This document shows, piece after piece, positions 1 to 7,637 of a stretch of DNA of 15,567 bases (its first letter is position 1; every line of letters starts with the position of its first letter). The notes under the pieces are model-generated. The model ran no database searches and was not told where the DNA came from. It was given only the letters and a program-made list of their open reading frames with translations. Source of the DNA: JAIOIW01 sp050304175 (GTDB taxonomy: Bacteria > Pseudomonadota > Alphaproteobacteria > Rhizobiales > Rhizobiaceae); contig JBNLDE010000181.1 in the NCBI GenBank assembly GCA_050304175.1, forward strand, positions 1 through 15,567. The letters run 5' to 3'. A program made the translations under genes and the position numbers.

Positions 1-41
1 GGAAGGGCGGCGGCTACCTCCCCCTCCGGGTCGGTTCCGGA

Positions 42-230
42 GATCCGAGGGCCCGCGACAGGCCGGAGCCTTGCCCGGCCCGCTTAAGGCAGCGGGGAAG
101 GCAGGGTGCGGAGAAACCGCAGGGCTGCGGCCCGCAAACAAACCCTCCTGAGGGGTCTTGCGGGAGATACTACCAGCCCGAGTGACCGGTCGACCGGCGG
201 GACAGCGGCCGGACGGGCGGTCCTCGGATC
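42..230. ncRNA. Candidate structured RNA of unknown class
   Basis: No protein gene is supported at 1-398, but this part folds strongly. A perfect 9-bp inverted repeat (42-50 with 222-230) extends to about 12 bp (42-53 with 219-230) and closes a 165-nt interior. Inside lie 61-66/75-80 or, alternatively, 79-84/91-96; 107-111/117-121 with an AGAAA loop; 131-137/158-164 (7 bp, perfect) enclosing 143-146/151-154; and 186-189/194-197 closed by TCGA. The fold is the same in principle on either strand, so the strand is open. The stretch at 93-138 on the plus strand loosely resembles the core of cobalamin riboswitches, but the B12 box is missing. I found no RNase P, tmRNA, SRP RNA or clear 6S signature. 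High GC makes chance stems easier, so confidence is modest. No cobalamin gene or plus-strand gene follows within the window. Confidence 0.35.
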
Positions 231-269
231 GCATTACTTACTTAGACTGGCGTGAAGAGACCGCCCGTC
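212..269. repeat. 11-bp inverted repeat overlapping the RNA closing stem
   Basis: GACGGGCGGTC at 212-222 is perfectly complementary to 259-269, giving an 11-bp hairpin with a 36-nt loop. It uses 219-222, which also belong to the 3' strand of the long-range stem 42-53/219-230, so the two foldings are mutually exclusive. On the plus strand it is followed by TTCCCATCTCTCCC, which is pyrimidine-rich but not a proper U-tract. On the minus strand it lies 130 nt past the moeA stop and could also serve as a 3'-end structure for the moeA transcript. The repeat is seen directly; the function is inference. Confidence 0.45.
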
Positions 270-398
270 TTCCCATCTCTCCCATGCGATACCGGGGGAG
301 CGAACTTTGACAGTGGCCAGACGGCGGTGACGCCGGGCGTGGCAAGGAATAGATGTGGAATTGCGCCAGGCTGCCGTCCGGTCAGGCGGCGGCATCCG

Positions 399-1619
399 CT
401 ATCGCGCGGAGACTTCCCGCAGCAGCATGACGTCGACCGTGGTTCCGGCGGCGGCCGGCGGCGCGAAGGGCGGGCGAATGAGAAGGCAGTTCGCGTCGGC
501 CAGCGTCTTGAGCATCGAGGAATCCTGGCGTCCAAACGGCGTCACCGTCAGTTCCCCGTTTTCGATGCGACAGATTGCCCGGACATAGTCCTGGCGCTGG
601 TCGTTTGCGTCCATCGGCGAAGCGAGCCGGGCTTGCCGGATTGGCGGACGGTGCTCGCGGCCCGAAAGCCGGGCCAGGAGCGGCAGCAGGAAAAGATGCG
701 AGCAGACGAGGCTCGACACCGGGTTTCCGGGCAGGCCGAGCACATGGCAGGTATCGAAGCGGCCGACCATCAACGGCTTTCCGGGCCGCATCGCTATCTT
801 CCAGAAGTCGAGCGTCATGCCGGCGCTACTCAGGACGTCGCGCACCAAATCGTGGTCGCCGACCGACGCGCCACCGAGTGTGACGAGGACATCGCTTGAT
901 GCTTCGAGAGCCTTTTCGACCGCCGCACCGATGGCGCCCGGGTCGTCGGGCGCGATGCCCAGATCGATCACTTCGGCGCCGGCCTGCCGGGCAAGTGCGG
1001 CCACGCCGTAACTGTTGGAGGCGATGATCTGGTCGGGGCCCGGGTGGCTGCCTGGCGGCAGCAATTCGTCGCCCGTGGCGAGAATGGCGACGCGGGGCCG
1101 GCGGATGACGGGCAGGGTCGTGTGGTTGGCCGCGGCCGCCAGCGAGAGCGCGGCGGCATCCAGCTCGCGCCCGGCGTCGAGCACGATGTCGCCCGCGGTG
1201 AAATCGAGCCCGGCCGCGCGCACGTAGCGGCCCCTGGCTTCGCTGGCCAGCGCCTCGATCCGGTTCTCGCCGGCGACGCGCGTGTTTTCCTGGATCAGGA
1301 TCGTGTCGGCGCCGTCGGGAACCGGAGCGCCGGTGAAGATGCGGACGCATTGTCCTTTCCCGACGGTGCCGGGAAACCCGTGTCCGGCCGGCGCGGTGCC
1401 GATGACGTCGAGATTGGCGGGCACGGACGCGATGTCGGCCGCGCGGACGGCGTAGCCGTCCATGGCCGAGGCGGGGAAGGGCGGTTGCGTGCGCAGCGCC
1501 TGTGCCGGTTCGGCGAGGACCCGGCCGGCCGCCTGGTCGAGCGGCACCGTTTCGCTGGCCAGTATCGCGGTGTTGTCCAGCAGGTGTTTGAGCGCGTCTT
1601 CGACAGGCAGCAATGCCAC
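399..1619 (-). CDS. moeA: Molybdopterin molybdenumtransferase MoeA
   Basis: This 406-aa protein is of normal family length. MoeA inserts molybdate into adenylylated molybdopterin, the last common step of molybdenum cofactor synthesis in the cytoplasm. Visible motifs are SAMDGYAVRA (51-60) in the N-terminal domain, the MoCF-binding domain from about 176 with ATGDEL (181-186), GGASVGDHDLV (249-259), MRPGKPLMVG (277-286) and GLPGNPVS (295-302), then the C-terminal beta-barrel domain from about 325. The start is GTG, with a GGGGAG ribosome site 9 nt upstream inside the end of moaC. It is the last visible gene of the operon, 5 nt after moaC. In many Rhizobiales lexA follows moeA; here no lexA is seen in the remaining 398 bases. 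No intrinsic terminator is evident directly after the stop. Confidence 0.96.
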   Translation of the reverse strand: MALLPVEDALKHLLDNTAILASETVPLDQAAGRVLAEPAQALRTQPPFPASAMDGYAVRAADIASVPANLDVIGTAPAGHGFPGTVGKGQCVRIFTGAPVPDGADTILIQENTRVAGENRIEALASEARGRYVRAAGLDFTAGDIVLDAGRELDAAALSLAAAANHTTLPVIRRPRVAILATGDELLPPGSHPGPDQIIASNSYGVAALARQAGAEVIDLGIAPDDPGAIGAAVEKALEASSDVLVTLGGASVGDHDLVRDVLSSAGMTLDFWKIAMRPGKPLMVGRFDTCHVLGLPGNPVSSLVCSHLFLLPLLARLSGREHRPPIRQARLASPMDANDQRQDYVRAICRIENGELTVTPFGRQDSSMLKTLADANCLLIRPPFAPPAAAGTTVDVMLLREVSAR

Positions 1620-1624
1620 GGAAA

Positions 1625-2113
1625 TCAGCTCCCCGCCTGCCAGGCGCCGGATTTGCCGCCGGTCTTTTCCAGCAGGCGGATGCCCGTGAGGACCATTGCC
1701 TTGTCGACCGCCTTGGCCATGTCGTAGATGGTCAGGCAGGCGACCGACGCCGCGGTCAGGGCCTCCATCTCGACGCCCGTCTTGCCAGTGACCCGCGCGG
1801 TGGCGCGCACGCGCAATCCGGGCAACGCCTCGTCCGGTTCGATCTCAACGGCAACCTTGGTCAGCATCAGCGGATGGCAAAGCGGGATCAGTTCATGGGT
1901 CCTCTTGGCGGCCATGATGCCGGCAATCCGCGCGGTACCGATCACGTCTCCCTTTTTCGCGTTGCCTTCGAGGATCGTCGCAAGCGTCTGCGGCCGCATG
2001 ACGACGGCGCCTTCGGCAATGGCCGTGCGCTCGCTGTCGGCCTTGGCGCCAACATCGACCATGTTGGCCTCGCCGGCGGCGTCGATATGGGAGAGGGAGG
2101 GATCGTCCGGCAT
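1625..2113 (-). CDS. moaC: Cyclic pyranopterin monophosphate synthase MoaC
   Basis: This 162-aa protein matches the usual MoaC length of about 160. MoaC converts the MoaA product, 3',8-cyclo-7,8-dihydro-GTP, to cyclic pyranopterin monophosphate, the first stable intermediate of molybdenum cofactor synthesis, as a hexamer in the cytosol. Family signatures include MVDVGAKADSERTAIAEG (18-35), the LIPLCHPL active-site segment with its catalytic His, and the C-terminal EALTAASVACLTIYDMAKAVDK-type block containing the catalytic Asp and Lys. The ATG lies 3 nt after the trpC stop and the stop lies 5 nt before moeA, so translational coupling with both neighbours is likely. Its partner moaA is not in the window. 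Confidence 0.96.
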   Translation of the reverse strand: MPDDPSLSHIDAAGEANMVDVGAKADSERTAIAEGAVVMRPQTLATILEGNAKKGDVIGTARIAGIMAAKRTHELIPLCHPLMLTKVAVEIEPDEALPGLRVRATARVTGKTGVEMEALTAASVACLTIYDMAKAVDKAMVLTGIRLLEKTGGKSGAWQAGS

Positions 2114-2116
2114 GGC

Positions 2117-2935
2117 CTATTCCGGCGCCGACGCGGAGGTATCGGCGCCGTTCAGCAGCAGGCGGGTCGCCGCGGCGACATCGGTCTGGCGCATCAGGCT
2201 TTCGCCGACGAGGAAGGTCGTGATGTCGTGCGCGGCTAGACGGCGGCAGTCGCCATGGGTGAAGATTCCGCTTTCGCCCACCAGCAGGCGGTCGTCTGGC
2301 ACCATCGCGGCGAGGCGTTCGGACGTCGCCAGATCGACGTTGAAGGTTCTCAGGTCGCGGTTGTTGACGCCGAGCAGGCGCGAGGAAAGCTTGAGCGCCC
2401 GCTCCATTTCCCGCTCGTCATGGACCTCGACCAGCGCGTCCATGCCGAGCGAAAACGCGATTTCCTCGAGCCCTTTCGCGTCGTCGTCGGTCAGGCTGGC
2501 CACGATGATCAGGATCGCGTCGGCGCCCCAGCTTCGCGCCTCATGGACCTGGTAGGGTTCGAACATAAAATCCTTGCGCAGCGCCGGCAGGTCACAGGCT
2601 TCGCGCGCCGCGGCCAGATATTCCGGCGCACCTTGGAAGGACGGCTTGTCGGTCAGTACGGAAAGGCACGTCGCGCCGCCATCGGCATAGGCGCGGGCCA
2701 GTGCCGGGGGATCGAAATCCGGTCGGATCAGCCCCTTGGACGGGCTGGCCTTCTTGATCGCGGCGATCAGTCCGAACCGTCCCGTAGCCTTCCGGCTTTC
2801 GAGGGCGGCGAGAAATCCGCGCGGCGCCGGCTGGTCCTTGGCGCGCGCCACGATCTCGGCCATCGGCACGGCCTGTTTCGCCGCCGCGATTTCCTGGCGC
2901 TTGTAGGCTTCGATTTTCCTGAGGATATCGGCCAT
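2117..2935 (-). CDS. trpC: Indole-3-glycerol phosphate synthase TrpC
   Basis: This 272-aa TIM barrel closes the indole ring of 1-(o-carboxyphenylamino)-1-deoxyribulose-5-phosphate in tryptophan synthesis. Most catalytic positions are visible: Lys61 in IKKASPSKG, Lys121 in LRKDF, Glu170 in ALVEVHDE, Asn191 in GVNNRDL, and Glu221-Ser222 in GESGI. The Glu usually found two residues before the first Lys (motif IAEIKKASPSKG; Glu51 of the Sulfolobus enzyme) is Ala59, encoded by GCG at 2761-2759. The rest of the protein is well conserved, so the gene is probably expressed, but activity may be changed. The ATG overlaps the trpD stop by one base (TGATG), and moaC starts 3 nt downstream. This is a monofunctional TrpC with no fused TrpF. 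Confidence 0.95.
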   Translation of the reverse strand: MADILRKIEAYKRQEIAAAKQAVPMAEIVARAKDQPAPRGFLAALESRKATGRFGLIAAIKKASPSKGLIRPDFDPPALARAYADGGATCLSVLTDKPSFQGAPEYLAAAREACDLPALRKDFMFEPYQVHEARSWGADAILIIVASLTDDDAKGLEEIAFSLGMDALVEVHDEREMERALKLSSRLLGVNNRDLRTFNVDLATSERLAAMVPDDRLLVGESGIFTHGDCRRLAAHDITTFLVGESLMRQTDVAAATRLLLNGADTSASAPE

Positions 2936-3954
2936 CACTCCGCACCGGCGTTTGAAACCGCGATGAGGCGTTCGAGCGCGGCGAACGCCCGGCCCTCGTC
3001 GATCGAGGCCGCAGCCAGCCGGGCGCCTTCGGCGAGGTTGTCGGCCTTGCCGGCGACGATCAGCGCGGCGGCGGCGTTGAACAGGGCGATGTCGCGGAAC
3101 GCGTTCTTCTCGCCTTGCAGGACCGCCCGCAATGCATCCGCATTGTGTTCGGCATCGCCGCCCTTCAACTCGGCCATATCGACGCGCTTCAGGCCCGCAT
3201 CTTCCGGCGTGACGGTAAACGTGGAAACCTTGCCTTCCTTCAACGCCGCGACAATGGTTTCGCCCGTGGTCGTCATTTCGTCGAGGCCATCGCCATGAAC
3301 GACCCAGACCTCCGTGGAACCGAGTTCCTTCATCGCGTGGGCGATCGGCTCGACCCATTTCGGCGAAAACACGCCGATGAGCTGACGCTTCACGCCTGCC
3401 GGGTTCGACAGCGGTCCGAGAAGGTTGAAAATCGTGCGGGTTCCAAGCTCGACACGGGTCGGCCCGACATGGCGCATGGCGGAATGATGCATCGGGGCGA
3501 ACATGAAGCCGACGCCGGCCTCGCGGATACAGCGGGCGATGGCATCGGCGCCGATTTCGATGTTGACACCGAGTGCGGCCAGGGTGTCGGCAGCGCCTGA
3601 TTTCGACGACAGCGCGCGGTTGCCGTGTTTGGCCACCGGAACGCCGCATCCGGCTACGACAAAGGCCGAACAGGTCGAGACATTGTAGGAGCCGGACGCA
3701 TCCCCCCCGGTGCCGACGATGTCGATCGCGTCGTCGGGTGCCTCGACCGGCAGCATCTTGGCGCGCATGGTGCTGACGGCGCCCGAGATCTCCTCGATGG
3801 TTTCACCGCGCACGCGAAGCGCCATCAGGAAGGCGCCGATCTGGCTCGGTGTCGCATCGCCCGACATGATGATGTCAAAGGCTTCCCTGGCTTCGCCGAA
3901 GTCGAGCGGGCTGCCGTCCGCAACCTTCGCAATGGCTTTCTTAAGTTCGCTCAT
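2935..3954 (-). CDS. trpD: Anthranilate phosphoribosyltransferase TrpD
   Basis: This 339-aa cytosolic enzyme joins anthranilate and PRPP to form N-(5-phosphoribosyl)anthranilate, the second step of tryptophan synthesis. It has the glycosyltransferase family 3 layout: a helical N-terminal domain (about 1-70), the PRPP/Mg loop GTGGD (81-85), NVST (91-94), KHGNR (109-113), the anthranilate-binding segment around Arg168 with GTRTIFNLLGPL (171-182), and GDGLDE (221-226). Length is normal and there is no fused TrpG glutaminase domain. The chosen ATG at 3954 lies 43 nt after the ppiD stop and fits the family N-terminus; upstream in-frame codons overlap ppiD and look unlike TrpD. It overlaps trpC by one base. 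trpE and trpG are not adjacent, so anthranilate synthase must be encoded elsewhere. Confidence 0.96.
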   Translation of the reverse strand: MSELKKAIAKVADGSPLDFGEAREAFDIIMSGDATPSQIGAFLMALRVRGETIEEISGAVSTMRAKMLPVEAPDDAIDIVGTGGDASGSYNVSTCSAFVVAGCGVPVAKHGNRALSSKSGAADTLAALGVNIEIGADAIARCIREAGVGFMFAPMHHSAMRHVGPTRVELGTRTIFNLLGPLSNPAGVKRQLIGVFSPKWVEPIAHAMKELGSTEVWVVHGDGLDEMTTTGETIVAALKEGKVSTFTVTPEDAGLKRVDMAELKGGDAEHNADALRAVLQGEKNAFRDIALFNAAAALIVAGKADNLAEGARLAAASIDEGRAFAALERLIAVSNAGAE

Positions 3955-3997
3955 GCCGTCCCCGTCCACTGCGGCGTCTCCAATTCCCGTCCCGTCC

Positions 3998-5887
3998 TCA
4001 GAAGCTGAGTGCCCGCTGCAGTGCCGCGCGGTCCATGGTGACGCCGAATTGGTTTTGCAGCTTTGCCACCAGCTGATCCAGCAGGTCGTCGGAGAAAGCA
4101 GACGAAAGCGCGTTGCGTTCCTGTTCGGGGATTGCCTGCGCGCCCGCGCCGGCCGGTTCGAAGACCTCCGCGACCTGGAAAACGATCTGCGACTGGCCGG
4201 ACGGGCCGGACACGAGCCCGGTCTTGCCCTGAACCACCGAAAACGCCGCGTTGACGCCCGCGCTGCCGAGATCCGCGTCGTCCGCGCCGCGCTTGATTCC
4301 GCGCTTGATCTGCTTTTCCAGGCCAAGCTCGGTGGCGACCTGATCGAGCGGGGTGCCATCGGCTACGCGCTCCTCGATCTCGGTCGCCTTTTTTGCAAGC
4401 CGGTCGGCCGCTTCGTGTTTCTTCCAGTCCTCGACGACCTTGGCCCTGACTTCGTCGAGGGTCCTGTCGCGGGCCGGGGTGACGCCGAGAACCTCGTACC
4501 AGACAAAACCGGTGCGTCCGAGATTAAGCGCGGGATTTTCTGCGTTCTGGGTCGCGTCGAACGCATTCTTCAACAGGGCCTCAGATTCCGGAACGCCCTT
4601 GATGACGGTACCGTCGGGCGCCAGGCCGCGGCGATCGACGCTGTCGATGACTTCCATCTTCAGCTTCAGCTTAGCGGCGGCTTCCGCCATGGTTGCGCCG
4701 CCGGCGCGGGTGTCCTCATAGGAATCGTGGACGTCCAGGAGAACGCGGTTGGCCTCAACCAGCGCCAGTTCCTTGCGAATCTCGTCGGAGACCTCGGCGA
4801 GTGGGCGCACGACCTCGGGTTTAATTTCCGTGACGCGCAGGATGACCGAGCCGAAAGCGCCATTGACCACACCGCTGACCGCATTGAGGCCGAGATCGAA
4901 AGCGGCGTCGGCGATTGCGGGATCGGGAATCTCAGCTTTGGCGACCATGCCGAGATCGATGTCGCTCTCGCTCTTGCCTTCCGCCTCGGCCAACTCGTCG
5001 AAGGTGGCGCCGGCACGCAGGCGATCCAGGGCGGCTTTCGCGTCTTCCTCGGACTTGTACAGGATCTGCTGGACCTTGCGGGTCTCGGGCGTTGTGTACT
5101 TGTCCTTGTTCTGCTCGTAGTCTTCGCGAACCTGGTCGTCGGCAATGACCGACGGGTCGGCGATAGCCTCGGGGTCCAGGACGAGATAGGAGATCTTGCG
5201 ATATTCCGGCGCCGAGTAGTTCGCCTTGTTTTCCTCGAAATAGGATTTCAGCTTCTCGTCAGACGGTTCCTCAATCGGTTCGACGCTCGACAGCGGGATT
5301 TTCACGAAGTCCACGGTTCGGTCTTCGCCACGATAAAGCGCCACGGCCTTGAGAAACGCATCTGGCACCGCCGCCCCGTCAGAAACAGCCTCGACGATCT
5401 GCTGGCGAACGGCGACCTGCTCGCGGTTTTTCAGGTAATCCTGCGGACGCATTCCGATATTGCGCAGGACCCCGTCGAAGGTTCTGCGATCGAAGGTTCC
5501 GTTTGGACCGCGAAAGGCGGGGTCTTCGGCCGTCAGTGCAGCAAGCCGGTCCTTAGACAGGCCAAGCTTCATGGTGCGCGATTGCTCGTCGAGCACGGCG
5601 CCCGCAACGAGCTGTGCGGTGACCTGACCGTCAACGCCGGCGGCCTGGGCCTGTTCGCGGGTGATCCGTTGGCCCGCGCGCTGGCTGAGCACGCGCAACT
5701 GGCGATCATAGGCCAACCGGTATTCCACCACGTCGACGGTCGTTTCGCCGGCGCTGATGACCGCATTCGAGTTAAAGCCGTCTACCAGGCGGCCGGATAT
5801 TCCCCAGACTGCAAAACTGGCCACGAGAAGAACGAGCAACGCCTTGGCGACCCAAGATCCCGCTGCGTTGCGGAGTGAATTCAGCAT
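3998..5887 (-). CDS. ppiD: Membrane-anchored peptidylprolyl isomerase, PpiD/SurA-like
   Basis: This 629-aa protein has a short N-terminal cytoplasmic stretch, one membrane helix (about 12-34, rich in Leu/Val/Ala), and a large periplasmic part, the architecture of PpiD. A SurA_N-like helical chaperone segment spans roughly 36-180. A parvulin-type rotamase-like region lies around 250-375, followed by a second SurA-like helical region (about 430-629) that includes a charged LDEVRAKVVEDWKK segment. PpiD works at the exit of the SecYEG translocon on emerging outer-membrane and periplasmic proteins. In that light the divergent secG is a suggestive neighbour, although alphaproteobacteria commonly keep this gene beside tpiA and trp genes. 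It is the first gene of the minus-strand operon; the upstream 246-nt region must carry its promoter. The ribosome site is weak. Confidence 0.9.
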   Translation of the reverse strand: MLNSLRNAAGSWVAKALLVLLVASFAVWGISGRLVDGFNSNAVISAGETTVDVVEYRLAYDRQLRVLSQRAGQRITREQAQAAGVDGQVTAQLVAGAVLDEQSRTMKLGLSKDRLAALTAEDPAFRGPNGTFDRRTFDGVLRNIGMRPQDYLKNREQVAVRQQIVEAVSDGAAVPDAFLKAVALYRGEDRTVDFVKIPLSSVEPIEEPSDEKLKSYFEENKANYSAPEYRKISYLVLDPEAIADPSVIADDQVREDYEQNKDKYTTPETRKVQQILYKSEEDAKAALDRLRAGATFDELAEAEGKSESDIDLGMVAKAEIPDPAIADAAFDLGLNAVSGVVNGAFGSVILRVTEIKPEVVRPLAEVSDEIRKELALVEANRVLLDVHDSYEDTRAGGATMAEAAAKLKLKMEVIDSVDRRGLAPDGTVIKGVPESEALLKNAFDATQNAENPALNLGRTGFVWYEVLGVTPARDRTLDEVRAKVVEDWKKHEAADRLAKKATEIEERVADGTPLDQVATELGLEKQIKRGIKRGADDADLGSAGVNAAFSVVQGKTGLVSGPSGQSQIVFQVAEVFEPAGAGAQAIPEQERNALSSAFSDDLLDQLVAKLQNQFGVTMDRAALQRALSF

Positions 5888-6133
5888 TCTTACGCCTGTC
5901 TGTTTATGCGTTCCATTGGTAAAGCGGACGCGGTGTTGTTACATAATTACCGGCCGTTCTGGAACCGGTCGAAGCCGTGTATTTCAAACAAAGGCGGCCA
6001 TCTCCCGGCAGTTGTTGCGTATCCTGTGAGGCAAATAGCCCCGTTAGGCGTCGCTGTCGATTGCTTTATAAGCCGATTCCGTCCATCAGATGGCAAATTT
6101 ACCGCCATCGCGGAACAAGGGAGTGTTTAAGAA
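5888..6133. promoter_or_regulatory. Divergent intergenic region between ppiD operon and tpiA
   Basis: This 246-nt non-coding region should hold the promoters of both the minus-strand ppiD-trpDC-moaC-moeA operon and plus-strand tpiA. It is more AT-rich than its surroundings (for example 5937-5950 and 6061-6105). An inverted repeat GTTC-TG-GAAC lies at about 5957-5966. A plausible ribosome site AAGGGAG (6117-6123) sits 10 nt before the tpiA ATG. I cannot assign -35/-10 boxes with confidence on either strand. A 74-codon plus-strand reading frame here lacks a ribosome site and resembles nothing known. Confidence 0.5.
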
Positions 6134-6898
6134 ATGACACCTGGAATACGGCCGCTTGTTGCGGGCAACTGGAAGATGAACGGGACATCCCAGAGCCTGA
6201 TTCAGTTACAGAACATCGCCAAGGGAGTTTCGTCCGGACTGGAAGCGCAGTGCGACATGCTCATCTGCGTTCCGGCCACCTTGTTGTCCCGCGCGTCGGC
6301 GATCGCAAACTCGACAGACATCCGCGTCGGCGGCGAAGACTGCCATCCGGAAGTATCCGGCGCCCATACCGGCGACATCTCGGCCGAGATGATCAAGGAT
6401 GCAGGCGGAAGCCACGTCATCGTCGGGCATTCGGAGCGCCGCGCCGATCACGGCGAGACGGATACTCTTGTCCGCGCCAAGGCGGAGGCCGGTTGGCGGG
6501 CCGGACTGGTTTCTATCATCTGCATCGGCGAGACCGAGGAGCAGCGGCTGAACGGCGAGACGCTTGAAGTCCTGGAACGCCAGCTTGGCGGATCGGTGCC
6601 CGCCGAAGCGAAGGCATCGGACACCGTCATCGCCTACGAACCAGTCTGGGCGATCGGAACCGGGCTGACGCCGACTGCTGTCGATGTCGCCAAGGCGCAT
6701 GCGCATATTCGCAGTTGCCTTACCGGCAAGCTTGGCGACGAAGCCGGGCACATGCGTATTCTCTATGGAGGATCGGTCAAGCCGTCCAATGCCGGCGAAT
6801 TGCTGGCTGTCGCCAATGTCGACGGCGCGCTGATCGGTGGCGCCAGCCTCAAGGCGGCCGATTTTCTGGCTATCGCCGAAGCCTATCTGGCAATGTGA
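6134..6898 (+). CDS. tpiA: Triosephosphate isomerase TpiA
   Basis: This 254-aa TIM barrel interconverts dihydroxyacetone phosphate and glyceraldehyde 3-phosphate in glycolysis and gluconeogenesis in the cytosol. All catalytic residues are present: Asn12 and Lys14 in AGNWKMNG, His99 in VGHSERR (the electrophile), and Glu169 in AYEPVWAIGTG (the base, followed by the flexible loop 6). The phosphate-binding YGGSVKP (211-217) and GALIGGASL (231-239) close the site. Length matches the family. The ATG has an AAGGGAG ribosome site 10 nt upstream. It diverges from ppiD, and secG starts 145 nt downstream on the same strand, an order common in alphaproteobacteria. Confidence 0.98.
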   Translation: MTPGIRPLVAGNWKMNGTSQSLIQLQNIAKGVSSGLEAQCDMLICVPATLLSRASAIANSTDIRVGGEDCHPEVSGAHTGDISAEMIKDAGGSHVIVGHSERRADHGETDTLVRAKAEAGWRAGLVSIICIGETEEQRLNGETLEVLERQLGGSVPAEAKASDTVIAYEPVWAIGTGLTPTAVDVAKAHAHIRSCLTGKLGDEAGHMRILYGGSVKPSNAGELLAVANVDGALIGGASLKAADFLAIAEAYLAM

Positions 6899-7043
6899 AC
6901 TTGCGGCCCGCCGCGGCACTTTCCATATAGGAGGTCGTGATTGGCGCGTGAGCACTTGGAAAACCGGGTGATCCCGTGTAAGGAGCCGCCAAAGCGCGGC
7001 CGAAATCGCGGCGCGACGCGCTGTAATGCTGGAATATCTTGTC

Positions 7044-7454
7044 ATGGAAACCGTTATTATCGTCATTCATCTGATCGTCGTGCTTGCGCTCGTCGGCGTG
7101 GTTCTGCTGCAACGCTCGGAGGGCGGCGGTCTTGGAATTGGTGGCGGTTCGGGCTTCATGACGGCGCGTGGCGCAGCGAACGTGCTGACGCGGACCACTG
7201 CTATCCTGGCTGCCGCGTTTTTCGCAACGTCGCTGGGCCTGTCGCTCATCGCGCGCTATAGCGAGCAACCGACCGATATCCTCGACCGCGTTTCCGGTCA
7301 GGCACCGGCCGCACAGGAAGGCGGATTGCTCGATCAGCTCGGCGGCGGCGTGTCGGGAACCGACAAGCCCGCTGATACCGGCGATTCGGCTGCCGGCACC
7401 GATACGATACCGCAGCCCGCGCTGCCAGTTTCGCCGGTCCCCAGCGGCCAATAG
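7044..7454 (+). CDS. secG: Preprotein translocase subunit SecG
   Basis: This roughly 136-aa inner-membrane protein is the small accessory subunit of the SecYEG channel. Helix 1 (about 2-22, VIIVIHLIVVLALVGVVLL) is followed by the family signature LLQRSEGGGLGIGGG with its Gly-rich cytoplasmic loop, GFMTARGAANVLTRTTAIL, and helix 2 (about 52-72). The C-terminal tail after residue 80 is rich in Gly, Pro, Ala and Asp, as is usual in alphaproteobacterial SecG. I chose the ATG at 7044 because family members begin METVIIVIH-like; an in-frame ATG at 7026 would add six residues. Neither start has a strong ribosome site. An intrinsic terminator follows 24 nt after the stop. pyrG, a frequent downstream partner, is not here. 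Confidence 0.93.
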   Translation: METVIIVIHLIVVLALVGVVLLQRSEGGGLGIGGGSGFMTARGAANVLTRTTAILAAAFFATSLGLSLIARYSEQPTDILDRVSGQAPAAQEGGLLDQLGGGVSGTDKPADTGDSAAGTDTIPQPALPVSPVPSGQ

Positions 7455-7478
7455 GCTATTCCAGAAAAAACACGAGAA

Positions 7479-7508
7479 AGGCAGGCTTTTAGCCTGCCTC
7501 TTTTGTTT
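7479..7508 (+). terminator. Rho-independent terminator after secG
   Basis: A 9-bp perfect stem (7479-7487 with 7491-7499, core GGCAGGCT/AGCCTGCC) with a three-base TTT loop is followed by CTTTTGTTT. It is preceded by an A-rich run at 7464-7479, so it could also act in the opposite direction, though no minus-strand gene ends nearby. It ends the tpiA-secG transcript and separates it from the L,D-transpeptidase gene. Confidence 0.92.
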
Positions 7509-7637
7509 CAGAACACGGTGCTCAGCCTCACGAGATCGCTTGCGCGATTCGGGCGTTTGACATAGCTTTCGGCCCAATGGCCGGGTTCGGCGGGAGAGGT
7601 TTCCGAAAGCACGCCGGCATTTGCAGGACAAATCTGG

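Noticed and set aside
41..230. Cobalamin riboswitch
   Set aside because: The plus strand at 93-138 loosely resembles the GGGAA...CCCGCAA core, but the conserved B12 box is not present and no B12-related gene follows, so I kept only a generic structured-RNA call.
1..234. A minus-strand reading frame from ATG at 234 that stays open to the left window edge
   Set aside because: It has no ribosome site, its translation is Arg/Pro/Gly/Ser-rich and unlike LexA or any protein I know, and long open frames arise easily by chance at this GC content. It also coincides with the foldable region.
3710..5878. A 722-codon plus-strand open frame opposite ppiD and trpD
   Set aside because: It is a shadow of the minus-strand genes caused by high third-position GC; the translation has no recognisable domain.
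5906..6130. A 74-codon plus-strand frame just before tpiA, possible leader peptide
   Set aside because: There is no ribosome site and no recognisable protein; the region is better explained as divergent promoter DNA.
6941..7261. A 106-codon frame overlapping secG
   Set aside because: It begins in the tpiA-secG gap and reads through secG in another frame; SecG itself is unmistakable.
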